Origin: Gonatopus flavifemur
Lineage: Eukaryota; Arthropoda; Insecta; Hymenoptera; Dryinidae
Direction: 5' to 3'
Assembly: GCA_018340375.1 (NCBI GenBank)
Contig: JAFFJZ010000003.1
Coordinates: 26,598,001-26,662,000 of the forward strand
Length of the DNA stretch: 64,000 nt
The position numbers and the translations under genes are program-made. Of this stretch, positions 1-11,126 are shown one piece after another. The notes under the pieces were generated by a model. It was not told the DNA's origin. It made no database searches and saw only the letters and a list, made by a program, of their open reading frames with translations. How positions within the stretch are numbered: the stretch's first letter is position 1; each line of letters begins with the position of its first letter.

Positions 1-740
1 GCTAATCACAACATGCTCGTTGTTGTTTGAACTGAAGCGACAAGTGTTCTGGGATGCTTTTGTCGTGTTTCGCTCAACTTTCATCTTCTCATTCTCATCC
101 TGAATAAAGTGAGTGGTTGTAATCCGATCATGGTTGTGAGAATTTGGACAACAACGTCAGGCATGATAAATTTAAGTCGATATATACTGATTCCTTATTG
201 AGGAATCAATATTTAACAAATGATTTGGGCAGGAGAAGCATTCTAAAATGGTGATTTTTCAAAATCTAAAATCTGTGGATGGCGTTGAAGTGAGCGTAAC
301 TCTAGCATGTCTTAATGCAATGTAACTGCTGCTCATCACATCATAGATTTCACACATCAAGCTTAAATTATCGGCCATAAATGAGCAGCCGATTATTATA
401 AATTTTGACTGAACTTAGTTCAAGTATCTTGCATATTAGGAATTGATTGTTGAGTGGCTTCCAACTACGCAGTTTGGTTACTTAAATAATTGATCAAACG
501 GTATCTATCAAAAGGTAGAACATCCATCCATCCATTGGCATGACATCCATTTGACTGCTAATTTCAGCTTCATTTTGGTTACTACTATAGCGTCACCGAT
601 GATTCAATAGATCGTTCATCTGAGATCTGTCTTCCCTGTCAGATTTACGATTGATCGATCCTCCCATTCTAAATCATTTATGAGTGAGTAATCAATCATT
701 CGCAGATTCTGTACTAAAAGTTTTTACTCGGGCCCGCGTG
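1..740. other. AT-rich DNA, nothing recognised
   Basis: I see no coding region, RNA gene or repeat end here. The sequence is AT-rich with stop codons in all frames and no long inverted repeat. Confidence 0.5.
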
Positions 741-950
741 GAAAAAATTGGTATGACAACGATCTGAAGGAAGATCGTGAGAAATAAGAGACTGAAAGAA
801 ATATCTTAAAAGTACGGGAGAGTCCCAACACACATACTTTCTGAACACACTTTTACCAGATTTCTCCCGAATAAATCCAATATCTCCGCAAGCTTGACAC
901 CAGACTTTCAACCAGATTTCTTTGAGATCGTTGTCATACCAGTTGTTTTA
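741..950. repeat. Hairpin repeat with 16-bp perfect arms
   Basis: GGTATGACAACGATCT at 750-765 is repeated in perfect inverted orientation at 925-940 (AGATCGTTGTCATACC). Similarity continues imperfectly on both sides: A-rich stretches outside the arms and GAAGGAA versus CAAAGAA inside. The spacer of about 160 bp has no coding signal; the short reverse-strand frame across it looks accidental. This is the form of a small non-autonomous DNA element (MITE) or its relic, but I see no clear target-site duplication, so family membership is open. Confidence 0.55.
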
Positions 951-989
951 TATGCGGCATTTGTCACTCAGCGTGTCCACGTCAATCAT

Positions 990-1204
990 TACACTGAGAG
1001 AAATGATTACTAATACCAAGAATATATATATTCTTGAATGCAGCTAATATGATGTGGAGCCGAGAAAATATTTTCTCAATTCAAAAAATCTATGCTAGGT
1101 TTCAGAAAAATTTTCTTGAATCAAGAGAAAATATTTTTGGAGAAATGAATTCCTCGAAACAAGACAATATATTATTGATGATAGTAATTATTTTTCCCTG
1201 TGTA
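990..1204. mobile_element. TA-flanked MITE, TACACTGAGAGAAA ends
   Basis: The left end (TACACTGAGAGAAATGATTA) and the reverse complement of the right end (TACACAGGGAAAAATAATTA) match over about 28 bp. Both ends begin at a TA dinucleotide, consistent with TA target use. The 215-bp body is non-coding and has smaller internal repeats of AGAAAATATTTT type. Similar ends with different interiors occur near 3945, 13058, 18550, 19828, 22886, 43461 and 49507. A Tc1/mariner-like mobiliser is plausible from the TA flanks, but no source element is present in the window. Confidence 0.7.
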
Positions 1205-1430
1205 TTTCAAAATTATCGTTTACCCATGAATTTCAAAAAATTTTAAACTTCATCCATAACCCAATATTCGAAACCCACAACTTCCATTGTTTTTCACCTC
1301 ACGAGCCAATAATTTGATGTACAATAAATACGATATGTCATTTCCACGCATGTCATGCAAATTACGTGGGAAAAAATTATTTCTTTTCCAATTTCATCAA
1401 TATAATAAAACTGTTGATCAAAACAAACAT

Positions 1431-2228
1431 CCCGACTGGAAATTGTCATCGGGTTGACCCAACATATGATAAGGACCTAACAAGGTCATCCGAAATGAGG
1501 CATACCTGTTACAGTCCTGATCAGGATTAGGTGTGGATGCCCCACGTATAAATAAGCTCATTTGGTCCTAGTCAGGATTTCCTCAGATTATCCTAAAAGG
1601 CTGAAGTGGGTTTTCCTCGCTGTATCCTCATTGGGACCTCGTTAGTTCATCCTCAGATCATGAAGATAGTTTAATAAACTGAATAAAAAAATGTACAGTC
1701 TTGATTGTAGACTGTACACTCTTTGATTCAACACATTTTCCTCAAATTAGAAGGTAAATCTCGAAGGATTCTCAACTGCCTTGCTAAAAATAGCCCTTCC
1801 TTCAAATTGGACCATCAAAGGCCCTAACTTGACCCAGATCGCGCCAAGTTGGCCCAAAGCAGGGCCTGAGAAGACAAAATGTCACGTTTCTAGCTGAGTG
1901 TGCCTATTTTTAAATTCAATCTGTTCATTCCAAATACATTACCTACTTCTCAAAACTGTTGACTATTTTGTTCAATCTATCCCTAACGTATTGAAACCAA
2001 ATTTTATCGAATCAATTCACTGATGTTCAATCTGTTTGATGTCTCTTTAATCTTTTGATTTTGCTTTGGATTTCCTGTTCATATCCTAATTTCGAGTTAT
2101 TTTGGAGGTTTCTGTATGGAATTCCTCATGAAAGTCCGATTAGTCTCTCCTGATGAGGTTACCTTATCAGGACCTGAGCTGGATCAAGGTTTACCTGATC
2201 AGGTCCATGGAGTAAATTTCCAGTCGGG
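1431..2228. mobile_element. Non-autonomous element, CCCGACTGGAAATT ends
   Basis: CCCGACTGGAAATT at the left is matched by AATTTCCAGTCGGG at the right (14 of 14 bp), with AT on each outer side. The 798-bp body has no open frame of note. It contains several TCCTGATCAGG-type motifs (near 1516, 1572 and 2172-2204) and a GGCCC-rich patch at about 1785-1875, which may be a separate insertion. A short relative lies at 4974-5080. The same terminal pattern recurs at 8327, 13678, 19068/20358 and 63720 with different interiors. No superfamily assigned. Confidence 0.7.
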
Positions 2229-3239
2229 ATACCGTTGGACATGATTCGATACACTAAGGTGGAAATCAGTATACTTTTTGTATCTCATAAAATGAAATAT
2301 GGTACCGTAATATTAACCACACCGTCAAATACGAATGAAAATATTCATCCGAACAATAGCTTTCCGTCGATGTTCCCGCGTATATACGTTTCAAAATCCC
2401 TCGAATTTCTGTGGATACGAAAAATGGCTAATATCCATGGGATATGGTCAACAATGTAATGTCATATCAACCTAAAAATTCGAGTGATTTGAATGAATTT
2501 CAGCTCTTCTCGATCTTATTGTATTTTTGAAATAAAGAACGAAAAAGATGAATACACTTGATGAATGAAAGATGTTCGAAAATTGACATCCAAAAGATGT
2601 ATTGCTCACCTCCTTTTCGTCGTAATACGATTTTCATATCAAATAGTTCAATTGCATACTCCTTTTTCCAACATTCAAGCTAGATACCTGAGAATTTCAT
2701 TTCTAAATCAATCATTTACATACATTGTGATTCTGAAAAGTGTCGAAAAACACATCAACGGAAAATTGTTGGTTCAATCTCGACAAATCGGTGATTCAAT
2801 TTAAGAGCAATCTGGAGGAATTATTCCCCAGATTTTAAAATTCTCAGCTTGAGATTGAGTGGTGGAAACAACAAAGTACGTTGGACGGGCTTCTTGGAAA
2901 ATCACCAAATTTACATGAGGAGTAATACAATAATTTCAGAGATTCTCGTTGATTTTGCATGAAATTATATTTTATTCGGGGTAGAGGTGCACGATATTTC
3001 ACGGTATTGATATTTTGTATACAAGTTCTATCAAGTTTCTATCGATATCTTGTAAAATTCCATACACGGAGAGAAATTTAGAGGTGAATTTACTATGGTA
3101 CTTTGTAACCGAGGAACAGACTGAACTTACAATGAAATTTACTATGACGAGACAATAGAAGCCTGATCAAATTTACAATGTCTTACAGTGAGTTCCATTA
3201 GAAATACATGAGAATCCACTGTCATCCAGGGTTACCTAA
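2229..3239. other. AT-rich DNA with one isolated MITE-like end
   Basis: No gene seen. At about 2986 there is a GAGGTGCACGATA motif leading into a TATC/GATA-rich patch; comparable lead-ins occur at 49275 and, inverted, at 51990. At 3065 ACACGGAGAGAAATTT resembles the ends of the TACAC-GAGAAAAA MITEs, but I could not find a matching right end. Confidence 0.4.
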
Positions 3240-3387
3240 TGTTTGAGACAGTACCCTGTAACGTACTAGAACTCATCGTGTGAGATCAGGTTTCTTCCTT
3301 CAGACACTATTGGTTGAAGAATGGGCCAAGCGTGGACCAGTCTATGGTCAATGATTGATCAACGAAGTTAATTTATTTACCATCCAT

Positions 3388-3870
3388 CCCGTACAGCACA
3401 ACCACCGATCCTCCACCTAGGACTTTGGTGGACTGATGGGAGCCGTGGAAATGAGGAAGAAATGAGGTAGAGTCTCCGTTGAGGCAACGGAGAGGCGACG
3501 GAGAAATGTCCGCCCCCCAGTATTTTCAATAAAACTTAAATTCGTGAATTCATACATTCCCTATAAAAGCACATCCACCGATTTCTCCGTCGCATCTCCG
3601 TGGATTCTACGTGGATAAATGGTGGACGTGGATGAACAAAGATTCCACGTGGGGGCAACGTAGAAGCAACGTAGAAATTTCCGATGCTGTACGGGCAGAT
3701 TTGGTTATGTAAATGCACCAATATGAATTTTACCGAAAATACTGAGGACGGACATTTCTCCGTTGCCTCAACGGATACTCTACCTTGTTTCTCCCTTATT
3801 TCCACGGCTCCCATTTCTCCACCAATTCTCCACCCCCAGACCATCGAAGTCCTAGGTGGAGGGTCGGTGC
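3388..3870. mobile_element. Foldback element, CCCGTACAGCAC end
   Basis: Two arms of about 150 bp face each other. The left arm starts CCCGTACAGCACAACCACCG and contains AGAGTCTCCGTTGAGGCAAC. The right arm carries the complementary CTCCGTTGCCTCAACGGA and CTTATTTCCACGGCTCCCAT. The arms meet around CAGTATTTTCAA / GAAAATACTGAG. The last 15 or so bases of the right end are missing compared with the relative at 39396-39787, so this copy is truncated. It interrupts repeat R1. The interior holds another, smaller element of the same kind (3559-3695). Short open frames on both strands are mirror images of the arms and are not genes. Confidence 0.8.
3559..3695. mobile_element. Small nested foldback inside the 3388-3870 loop
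   Basis: The left end, CCCTATAAAAGCACATCCAC, and the reverse complement of the right end, CCCGTACAGCATCGG, are both variants of the CCC-TACAGCAC end of the surrounding element. The 137-bp body has CTCCGT and CCACGT repeats resembling the larger arms. It therefore looks like a shorter family member inserted into, or left over within, the loop of the larger one. Confidence 0.5.
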
Positions 3871-3944
3871 AATATTGGTACAATATTTATACCATTGTCA
3901 ACCACTCTTACCTCTAAGTAGATTGCCCAGCCTTGCGCCGAACT

Positions 3945-4240
3945 ACACAGTAAAAAATTTTTCGTCAAATTCAACACACAAGCGAATGTTAACCATTTTT
4001 CTTCACACTCAATGTGTGTTGATTCCAGAGTGACACTTATAAAGTGTCAATTTGAACTCGAATAACATTTTAATGTGTTGAAAATGAATCGATCGAACAG
4101 CATTTGGTCAGTGTGTTAAATGAACACACAAAAGTGTTAAATATTCAACACTTGAATTTTAACACGTAGTTAAATATTCACCACTTGAATTTTGACACGT
4201 ACTTCTTTTCTACGCAATGACGGAATTTTTTTTACTGTGT
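3945..4240. mobile_element. MITE with ACACAGTAAAAAA ends and a 33-bp tandem pair
   Basis: The left end ACACAGTAAAAAATTTTTCG pairs with the right end GGAATTTTTTTTACTGTGT. The 296-bp body is rich in AACACA/TGTGTT. It includes a tandem duplication of a unit of about 33 bp (TTAAATATTCAACACTTGAA, then TTAAATATTCACCACTTGAA) at about 4137-4202. Non-coding. It abuts the end of dispersed repeat R1. Confidence 0.7.
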
Positions 4241-4393
4241 GCGTTAGACGTTCAATGAAAAGTGATGGCACGCTTGTAGAAATTTGACATAGAGTCATTT
4301 GGCGGCCAAAACTTTTCACAAACGCTTCTGTCACTTTATTGCACGCTTTTATGTTGTTTCAAGCACGTTCGAGTTTCAACAGGGAAGTGACGT

Positions 4394-4800
4394 TGTTCTG
4401 CTACCTTACCTGGGCTCGCATAGAAACCGCGCAGTCCCATGTGGAAATTCTTCCAGGCGTCCTGTATTGAATATAGGCCCCGTATGGGCTTATATTGGGT
4501 GTCCAAACTCAGGATGCTCTAGCATCAGCCATTAAGAGGCGTGTTGTCGGGTTGCTGATATTCAGCCTGATTTCTCTAACTCAGGGGCACCCATATGAGG
4601 CTCAATGTTTCTCCCTGTTTTGAAAATTTACACACACCAACTACAGCCTGCATAGGGTCTTGACAGGCTCCTCGTATTCTCCCGGATATCCTAATTCGAG
4701 CATATCTGTACACAACCCACGTAGGGCCAAGCTGTATTTCCAACGTTTCCCCCTGTTTCGAAAATCTGAATGCACCCAAGAGCCGTGCCCTTATATTGAT
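4394..4800. repeat. GC-richer repeat patch with ~137-bp partial duplication
   Basis: The segment CAATGTTTCTCCCTGTTTTG at 4603 recurs as CAACGTTTCCCCCTGTTTCG at about 4739, followed by a similar GAAAAT tract, giving an imperfect direct repeat with a period of about 137 bp. On the reverse strand the same residues (FSKQGETL) are therefore read twice, a repeat effect and not evidence of a protein. An imperfect inverted pair, GGGCTTATATTGGGTGTCC versus GGGGCACCCATATGAGGCTC, lies at 4486-4600. Origin unknown; base composition differs from the AT-rich flanks. Confidence 0.45.
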
Positions 4801-4973
4801 TCTTTCTTTGAATATAAATCCATCCAAATACCGCTATAGAATCCCATATATCCTCATAAGATTGTATCAGGTTCAATAGTTGTATATGGACACTTTTATC
4901 CCATTATTTTTAAAACGTATGAGTTTCTATATTTTTTCTAGTGGGAACGAATTTACTCAAATCATATTGGCGA

Positions 4974-5080
4974 TTTCCTGGAAATTCAGTCACATCTGAT
5001 CGGGTTAACCTCGCCTATGATCAGGTCCTGATCAGGTCTTAATCAAACATCGGGTTCACCCGATTGAATTTCTAGTCCGG
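4974..5080. mobile_element. Short relative of the 1431-2228 element
   Basis: The right end reads CCGGACTAGAAATTCAATCG on the reverse strand and continues GGGTGAACCCGATG. This aligns with CCCGACTGGAAATTGTCATC and GGGTTGACCC at the start of 1431-2228. The left end (TTCCTGGAAATTCAG) is a weaker match. The body has TGATCAGG motifs in both orientations. About 107 bp, non-coding, probably a deletion derivative. Confidence 0.55.
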
Positions 5081-5389
5081 TAACACTGATGTGTGGCAGT
5101 ATACATTACATTTCAGTGTGGATAAACGTATAGCAATACATAAGAAACTGTTTCTTCAATAAAAACTGTTGAAATGCAGAAAGATCAATTTTTTGCGGTA
5201 TATGCACACAAAAAAATACTTCATCCATGATTACTGTGTTCACACTATCGGTGAACAATGTCGAAAAATAGAAAAAACATGACTGTATGGTTAATTGCAA
5301 GACATAATGAGGCTGTTTTTCGATACAGTTCGATAATGTATGAACAAAGTGATGTTGGGCGGAATACCTGAGTAGAAATTGAAATCGGT

Positions 5390-5660
5390 CCATTTCAGGC
5401 CCTTGTCCGGGCTCAAGTCGAAGTGGTCTGGGTACGGATAGGGCCTGGGATAGCCCAATTCTCTTCTTGCAATATTTATTTGATTTGACAATATTCAGAA
5501 CAATGTATTATCCTTCTATCTGTATTATCCTACATAGGCCCAAGTTGGGAATTCTATGCAGGCCATGAAGATGAGTGCGTGAAAATCCTGTCTAGGCCTT
5601 ATAAGAGTAACCAAAACAGGGCCTGAAATAAAATAAGGACGCCTAGTTTGGCCCAAACTG
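5390..5660. repeat. GGCCC-rich relic
   Basis: The patch has repeated GGCCC/GGGCC words (CAGGCCCTTGTCCGGGC, AGGGCCTGGGATAGCCC, TAGGCCCAAGTTGGG, CAGGGCCTGA, TTGGCCCAAACTGC). A similar patch lies at 1785-1875, which shares TTGGCCCAAA and CAGGGCCTGA. No clean ends found; probably a decayed repeat family. Confidence 0.35.
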
Positions 5661-8326
5661 CCGCCAAGAATTAATCTCGTTCTTTTTTGCAGTGCAGTAT
5701 CCACGTGGAAGACAAATGTTCATTCATTCTATCAGTAAAATTGGAATTTTCATCCGTATATACATCTAGAAGACGTTTATTTGAGCAGAAAACTTTTTCA
5801 ATTCTCATGCATGTGAGTTGAGAAGAGTATCCTGTCAGCGTGGTTCACTCAATAAGCTAAGCACCGATAGGTCAAAATGAGAGGAGAGAACGGGGAAAAA
5901 GAAACGCGTGAATTTTACGAGAAAAGCTGATCTCCGGCGAGCAACGGGTGTACGACTTTAGGCGACCGACTCCACCTTTTTCCTTTTCGGTCTGTCGGAT
6001 CCTCCCGCAAACGTGAATCCTTCCGTCATCGGTGTGTGGGTGTATATATCCGTACTCGTGTGCGTATCACACCAGTGCATCCTTCATTCCGTTCCCCCCG
6101 TTTCATCTCTCGTTGCAGAGTATGGTAGTCCTTGCTTCCGTTGGTTCGGACACATTTGATATACGGCCGACGTTGTATGCATCACGGTTCGTACATAGCA
6201 CATCCACACGTATTATAGATTACAGAGCAAAGGTTGAACCGGTAAAGAAGTACAATGGAACGAGATCATTTTATTTGGATATATGATATTTATTGTACGT
6301 ACTACTGAATTTATGAAATTCGTGGATATCCAGGACAAAAATACATCCTTATTTTCTTACCATCATATTCTTCTATTTCATCCTTGAAGTGAGTTGGGGT
6401 CTGTTTCTAGTTTGTTTTATTCCTCATAGTTGGCAGAAAAATCAAAAAATACCATTGAATTCAACTGGGTTTCAATCTCCAATGAAATGAATTCGTGCAG
6501 AATGCATAGAAGCGTGGATCTCCATAATGATAATGAGCTCACTTGAATAAATATTCAATTTTCCTCTCTTTGAAAGATATTTCAATGATGGATTGTATTG
6601 GCAACGTTGTTTCAAATATTCATAGTTTCTAAGAGGGCATATCAAATGTGATTTTTAGTGTGAAACGTCAATACTTGCTTCAAAATGAAAAATAATTCTT
6701 ATACGTAGAAACGAGAATGACATTTTAGTTATCGAAGCAAGAAATGTGAGGTATCTGTGCATATTAGAGTGCATGAAGATAAGCTAGTGAAAAGGTTGTC
6801 TCACTACGAGAGCGTCATTACTTTATGAATATCATCGTTTTACTAAACTGTTCTTCGTGGTAAATACATTCGTTGTATTATATACAGTGCAATCAACTAA
6901 TTGAATATTACAAAACACCTCACGGGATGCGATTACGATTTCATGTAATTAGTTGAATGAGTTATTATTTTCTTCTCGTGATTGAATTGATATGCTGATG
7001 AGTTCATGCGATAAACATTTACTTCAACATGGTATATATCTATCACACAATTTCCAACAGTTCAATGATTTGTGGATGGATGAATATTCAGAACGATAGC
7101 AGAAAAATAAATCTTTCAAAAAGACGTTGTTAACTCATGAATGAATAAATTGTTTGTCAATTATTTTTCATTCTTTTACGGTAATTTCACCTGTATAAAA
7201 GTCTTCAAGCTCTGCCAATGCTGATGTTAGGAAATATACCCTTTTCACTGGACACTATAAAATACTTCTTATCTTTGACATCTCAAAGATAATTGAATTG
7301 TTTCACACATGTAATTATTACACGTAAGATTGGAATTGATTTGTGAATTTTGGAGAATTGTTTTCATTTTATGCAAAATTTTAAATTTATAAAACATTTC
7401 AAATCGCCTTTGATGTGTTCTCCAACTAAAACCAAGAATTAATGATTTCTTAGCATTATTGATCGATTTTTGAGGTTATATTCTGCTCACTGTACTTAGT
7501 TTCGAAGTATATATCCATACTAAACATTATGCATTGAAGTTCCTCCAATTTCTTTATAAAATTAGGTGATTTTTTTGGAAAGATCAGATGGAAAATCAAA
7601 CATTTTATCACGCTTCTAAAACAGGCCGGGCACGTTTTCTTGAATATTGAAAACATATACAAGCAAGCTTCCAGGTCATCTACGTCTCTTCATTATCATT
7701 TCCTATAATTTGAATAGAACGCTTTGATGCATGCTCTACACCCGCCAAATGACACTTCCAAAACCCTTCTATTACTTTTTATTGACCCTTTGATTACTCT
7801 CACAGCACTCTCTAACTGTTACTGTTTTTTCTGACACTGCAAATTTTTTGCATGAACTCAAGCGTGATTCATGAATCATAACTTAGAGATCGTTCTTTCA
7901 TATCATATTTAGATATAAGAGTTAAATGAGGCATCGATAATGGTGCAATCTTGCATGTTGTTAGAGTTGAGTGGAGGAATTAATGTGACTTGTTCTTTTG
8001 GTAATTCATAGAAAGCGATTGAGAGAGATTTCAATGCCCCTCTCATTGAAAAAAAATTTAATTTTCATGGTAATTATTATTGGTGTTTGTGAAAAAATTA
8101 GACGAATCGATTAATAGAATTACAAATGCGAATAAACGTTCATAGTTTAAATCCAAAGTCATTTGTGACGCATTAATACATATTTACAGACAAAGGCGGT
8201 GAAGGATTATCAGCAATTTCATAATCAGAAACGATGTTTCCTGAAGGGCAAACCTTCTCCTTTAATAACCTTATAAAGTTATTAAAGTCAAGTCCTTTGT
8301 GATACAATCATAAGAAAGAGTCCTTA
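5661..8326. other. Unannotated AT-rich stretch
   Basis: No gene, RNA or element recognised over about 2.7 kb. A slightly GC-richer part at 5870-6220 has TCGG/CCGA words and GTGTG runs but no coding frame I trust. A small perfect inverted pair, TCAACTAATT at 6893-6902 and AATTAGTTGA at 6947-6956, is the only structure noted. Confidence 0.5.
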
Positions 8327-8440
8327 CCCTAGTAGAAATCACTCTAGTGATTTTCTAGGCTATTACCAAGCCTTATCAGGCCTTTCGAGCCCCTCGCAAA
8401 AGTTTATTGGGGTCTTTCAAGGCCTAGAGAATGACTAGGG
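8327..8440. mobile_element. 114-bp MITE, CCCTAGT ends
   Basis: The left end CCCTAGTAGAAATCACTC pairs over its first 7 bp with the right end GACTAGGG. Just inside the left end is a near-perfect palindrome, AAATCACTCTAGTGATTT. The body contains AGGCC repeats in both orientations (CAGGCC, AAGGCC). The terminal CCC-AGTAGAAAT matches the pattern shared by the elements at 1431 and 19068. Confidence 0.55.
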
Positions 8441-10930
8441 ATTAATTGTTTTCTTCTAACACTACGAATGCAATCAATTCCATTATCTTCTAATTCAGAC
8501 GAACGAATGAATTGAATTCCAAATTCTCATCAGTCAAGTTCGAAAAGAGGAGGTGTCATTTTCTTTTAGCTCAACTTGGAAGGCAAGAGATAACAGATAT
8601 AAAAAGCATTACCCGTAAAGTAATACATCAAATTTCGATGAAGCGTAAAAAATTGAATATTAGACAAGATATGATCGATTCAAAGTGAAGAACCTTGGAA
8701 GCAACTTTGAAGTAATCGGATAAAATTAAGATAAGTCTCAAAGATGTTCTGTTCTCCTCCACCTAGAAGAAATCAACCGCTCTCGTCGGTGTGTATTATA
8801 CGCTGCTATATAGATCTATAGATTACTAGGTACTCGTATAAACGCACGCGCACACATACCCTGATCCATATATATTGTGAAGAAGGTATGAACGAGGAAA
8901 GAGAAGGTGGAAGATTCGCGATAAGCACTAGAGACAACCGCAGGAGCCGCGATTCAACATTAACGGGCGCTCGGCACTGTGCACAAGCTCAGCCGCTTGG
9001 CGTTGATTACACTCTATTGTGCTTTCACTTCGCTCATCTCTCTTCAACTCTCGAACCTTTGGTAGATATTATATATATATATATGCAGCCATGTCCTATA
9101 GCATCGCGTGATGCATACTCTGTACCAGTATATATCAAATGTGTCCAAACCAACGGAAGAGGAACACAAAATGACGAGAAGAACAAAATTTGAACGAGGT
9201 GGAGCGATGAAACATAGAAATACGCGTATTTATGAAAATCGCAAAATCCTGGCAAATTTTCATGATGAAATGACAATGAATGGAAGTGCTGGACTATCAG
9301 AGTTAATGGTTTTCATCATTCGATTTGAGTTATTGTCATCGCTGATTTGTCATCCGGGTCATTCATTCCATTAATATTTTGATTTTCACAGTTATGGATA
9401 AAAATTCCTCTTTGCTTCTCAACACGTATATTTTACAGTTTTCACTCGATGAATCTTATCCAACGAATTTTGAATGGAGATAAATGAAACTTTAACGAAC
9501 AATGAATAAATTTTGTTCAGCGGAGCAAATTATAACGAATTGCCACGGTTAAATATTTTGCCTCATTCGACTATTCCACGATCATTCGTGTAGGGTAAAA
9601 ATGTTGATAAAAAATAGAAACTCATGTTAATGTATGTATGACTGATTTATCGTTTGTCGAATGAATTTTATTCTTGCAAATCTTACGGTAAATTGTCCCA
9701 AGGAAATTCAATTCTGAAACATGATAAACGAATCTAATCCAATATAATCTCCCTTTCCTTCTATCCTCACCTATCACAGCCTGGCCATTCCATATCATAG
9801 TCTACACGATGCACACAATGAGAACTCTTCGATATTGCACGTTTGGGACACCACCACCTATTCCTCTTATATGGATTCCCCTTATATTCCGCTTCCTTTA
9901 TGATTTCACCATCGATTCTTCCTGCTATTCATCCATCCTTCCTACCTCATCCTCTCATTCCTACTTTATTCTTCTATACCCACACCATTCTACGAACGAC
10001 GACATTCAATTTTCTTTTAGTTTCACTTTTTCTTCGTACGTGAAAAAGATTTCTTTGAAAGTTTTTCAAAAAAGAGCAATCGGAGTATTCTTCAATCTTT
10101 TTTTCCCTATTCGAGAAGAATATTTTTAGAATATTTATCGCCATCAAGGGAGAAGATTGAAAATGATATATGTATATCATTCAATCACAGAACCATAGAT
10201 TTGTCACGATCGTGTAACACGCTCAATTGCTTAATGTAGTAAATCAGTGCGTGGGTAACGTTCTTCCAATCATCGACATCCCTTCAAATATGTCCCAAAC
10301 AACATAGTCAGAGGCAGAGCACCACCGAACAGTGTCTCTGAATTCACGTTGGGGAAATTTCAAATTGAAATATGATGACATATACTCGAAGGTACTTGGC
10401 CACCGAAATCCATTAGACCGGATAGAAAATTTACGGTATGTCGATGAGAGGACTACAAGGGTTGATAATTTACTCACTTTTCAATGAATGCACATAGAAG
10501 AACCTATTTAATCTATTTGTACCAACAGTTCTCACTGGGGGATAAGATATATAACCCTTATCCGTACAGATCGGGTTTTTTAGGCCTTGGGAATTACCTG
10601 TGCAGTCTCCATATCAATTTATACTCGTTATTATCGACCAATTGTTTGTGACATTCATCCTTGCTCACAAGGCGTCGGGGAAAAATGATTACAGCTGTTG
10701 TTTCAACGTGCAAGTGTAGCAGAAGTTGAAATAACAAACAAAACGACGTAAACGTGTAGTTCGGGTCACCAAGGCCCAAGTAGTTAGAAGGTTATATGAA
10801 TAATTGGAACCAAAGGACTATTAAACCACGCTTGGTAGCATTCAAGTTTTGAATCTTTTCATTGAATTGGATGAAAATAGTTCATTCCATCCAAGAATTT
10901 TTCATGTTTTGAACATAACTGTTGGGGAAC
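8441..10930. other. Unannotated stretch with short low-complexity runs
   Basis: No gene recognised. A (TA)n run lies at about 9068-9083. A G-poor, C/T-rich tract runs from about 9745 to 9990. A reverse-strand open frame at 10244-10477 has several Trp residues but no recognisable domain and no convincing splice context, so it is not called. Confidence 0.45.
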
Positions 10931-11126
10931 GGCGGGTGGTATGGCCTCCTTAAGGGGAATCCGAGTTAAAATCACTCCAGAGTAGGAGAATGTTGCTTCG
11001 GTGTGGGATAGAACTTTTTGGAGTATTCTTCTCCCATACATCCTGAAGGAAAAATGTTCATTAGTGAAATAAAAGATCAGAAACAATTTTAATTTATAGA
11101 TGAATTCATGAAAAATTTTTCGGTGT
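10931..11126. repeat. Transposon end fragment (GGCGGGTGGTATGGCC)
   Basis: GGCGGGTGGTATGGCC at 10931-10946 is the same end motif seen at 11127 (CGGGTGGTATGGCC) and, inverted, at 11617-11632 (GGCCATACTACCCGCC). This fragment points in the same direction as the 11127 end, so it is an extra partial copy or end duplication beside the element that follows. Confidence 0.5.

Larger units (their letters stand above)
3240..3933 (+). repeat. Dispersed repeat R1, copy 1, split by a foldback element
   Basis: The parts at 3240-3387 and 3871-3933 together match the reverse complement of about 12634-12840. Shared landmarks in order are GTTTGAGACAG, ATTGGTTGAAGAATGGGC, CCA-TCTATGGTCAATGA, ATATTGGTACAATATT, CCATTGTCAACC and CCCAGCCTT. 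The second copy lacks the intervening DNA, so it shows the pre-insertion state. Neither copy keeps an open frame through the shared part. The identity of R1 is unknown. Confidence 0.65.

Noticed and set aside
3536..4033. Overlapping open frames on both strands of up to 115 codons
   Set aside because: They lie in the palindromic arms of a foldback element, so each is the mirror of the other. The same residues recur at 39319-39920 for the same reason.
4576..4876. Reverse-strand frames with repeated FSKQGETL residues
   Set aside because: The repetition follows from a DNA-level direct repeat with a period of about 137 bp. No domain and no wider coding context.
10244..10477. Trp-rich reverse frame (FRWPSTFEYM, DYVVWDIFEG)
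   Set aside because: No recognised family and no initiator ATG at the stated start (GTG). The only splice-like signal, GTGAGTAAA, lies at the wrong end for this frame.
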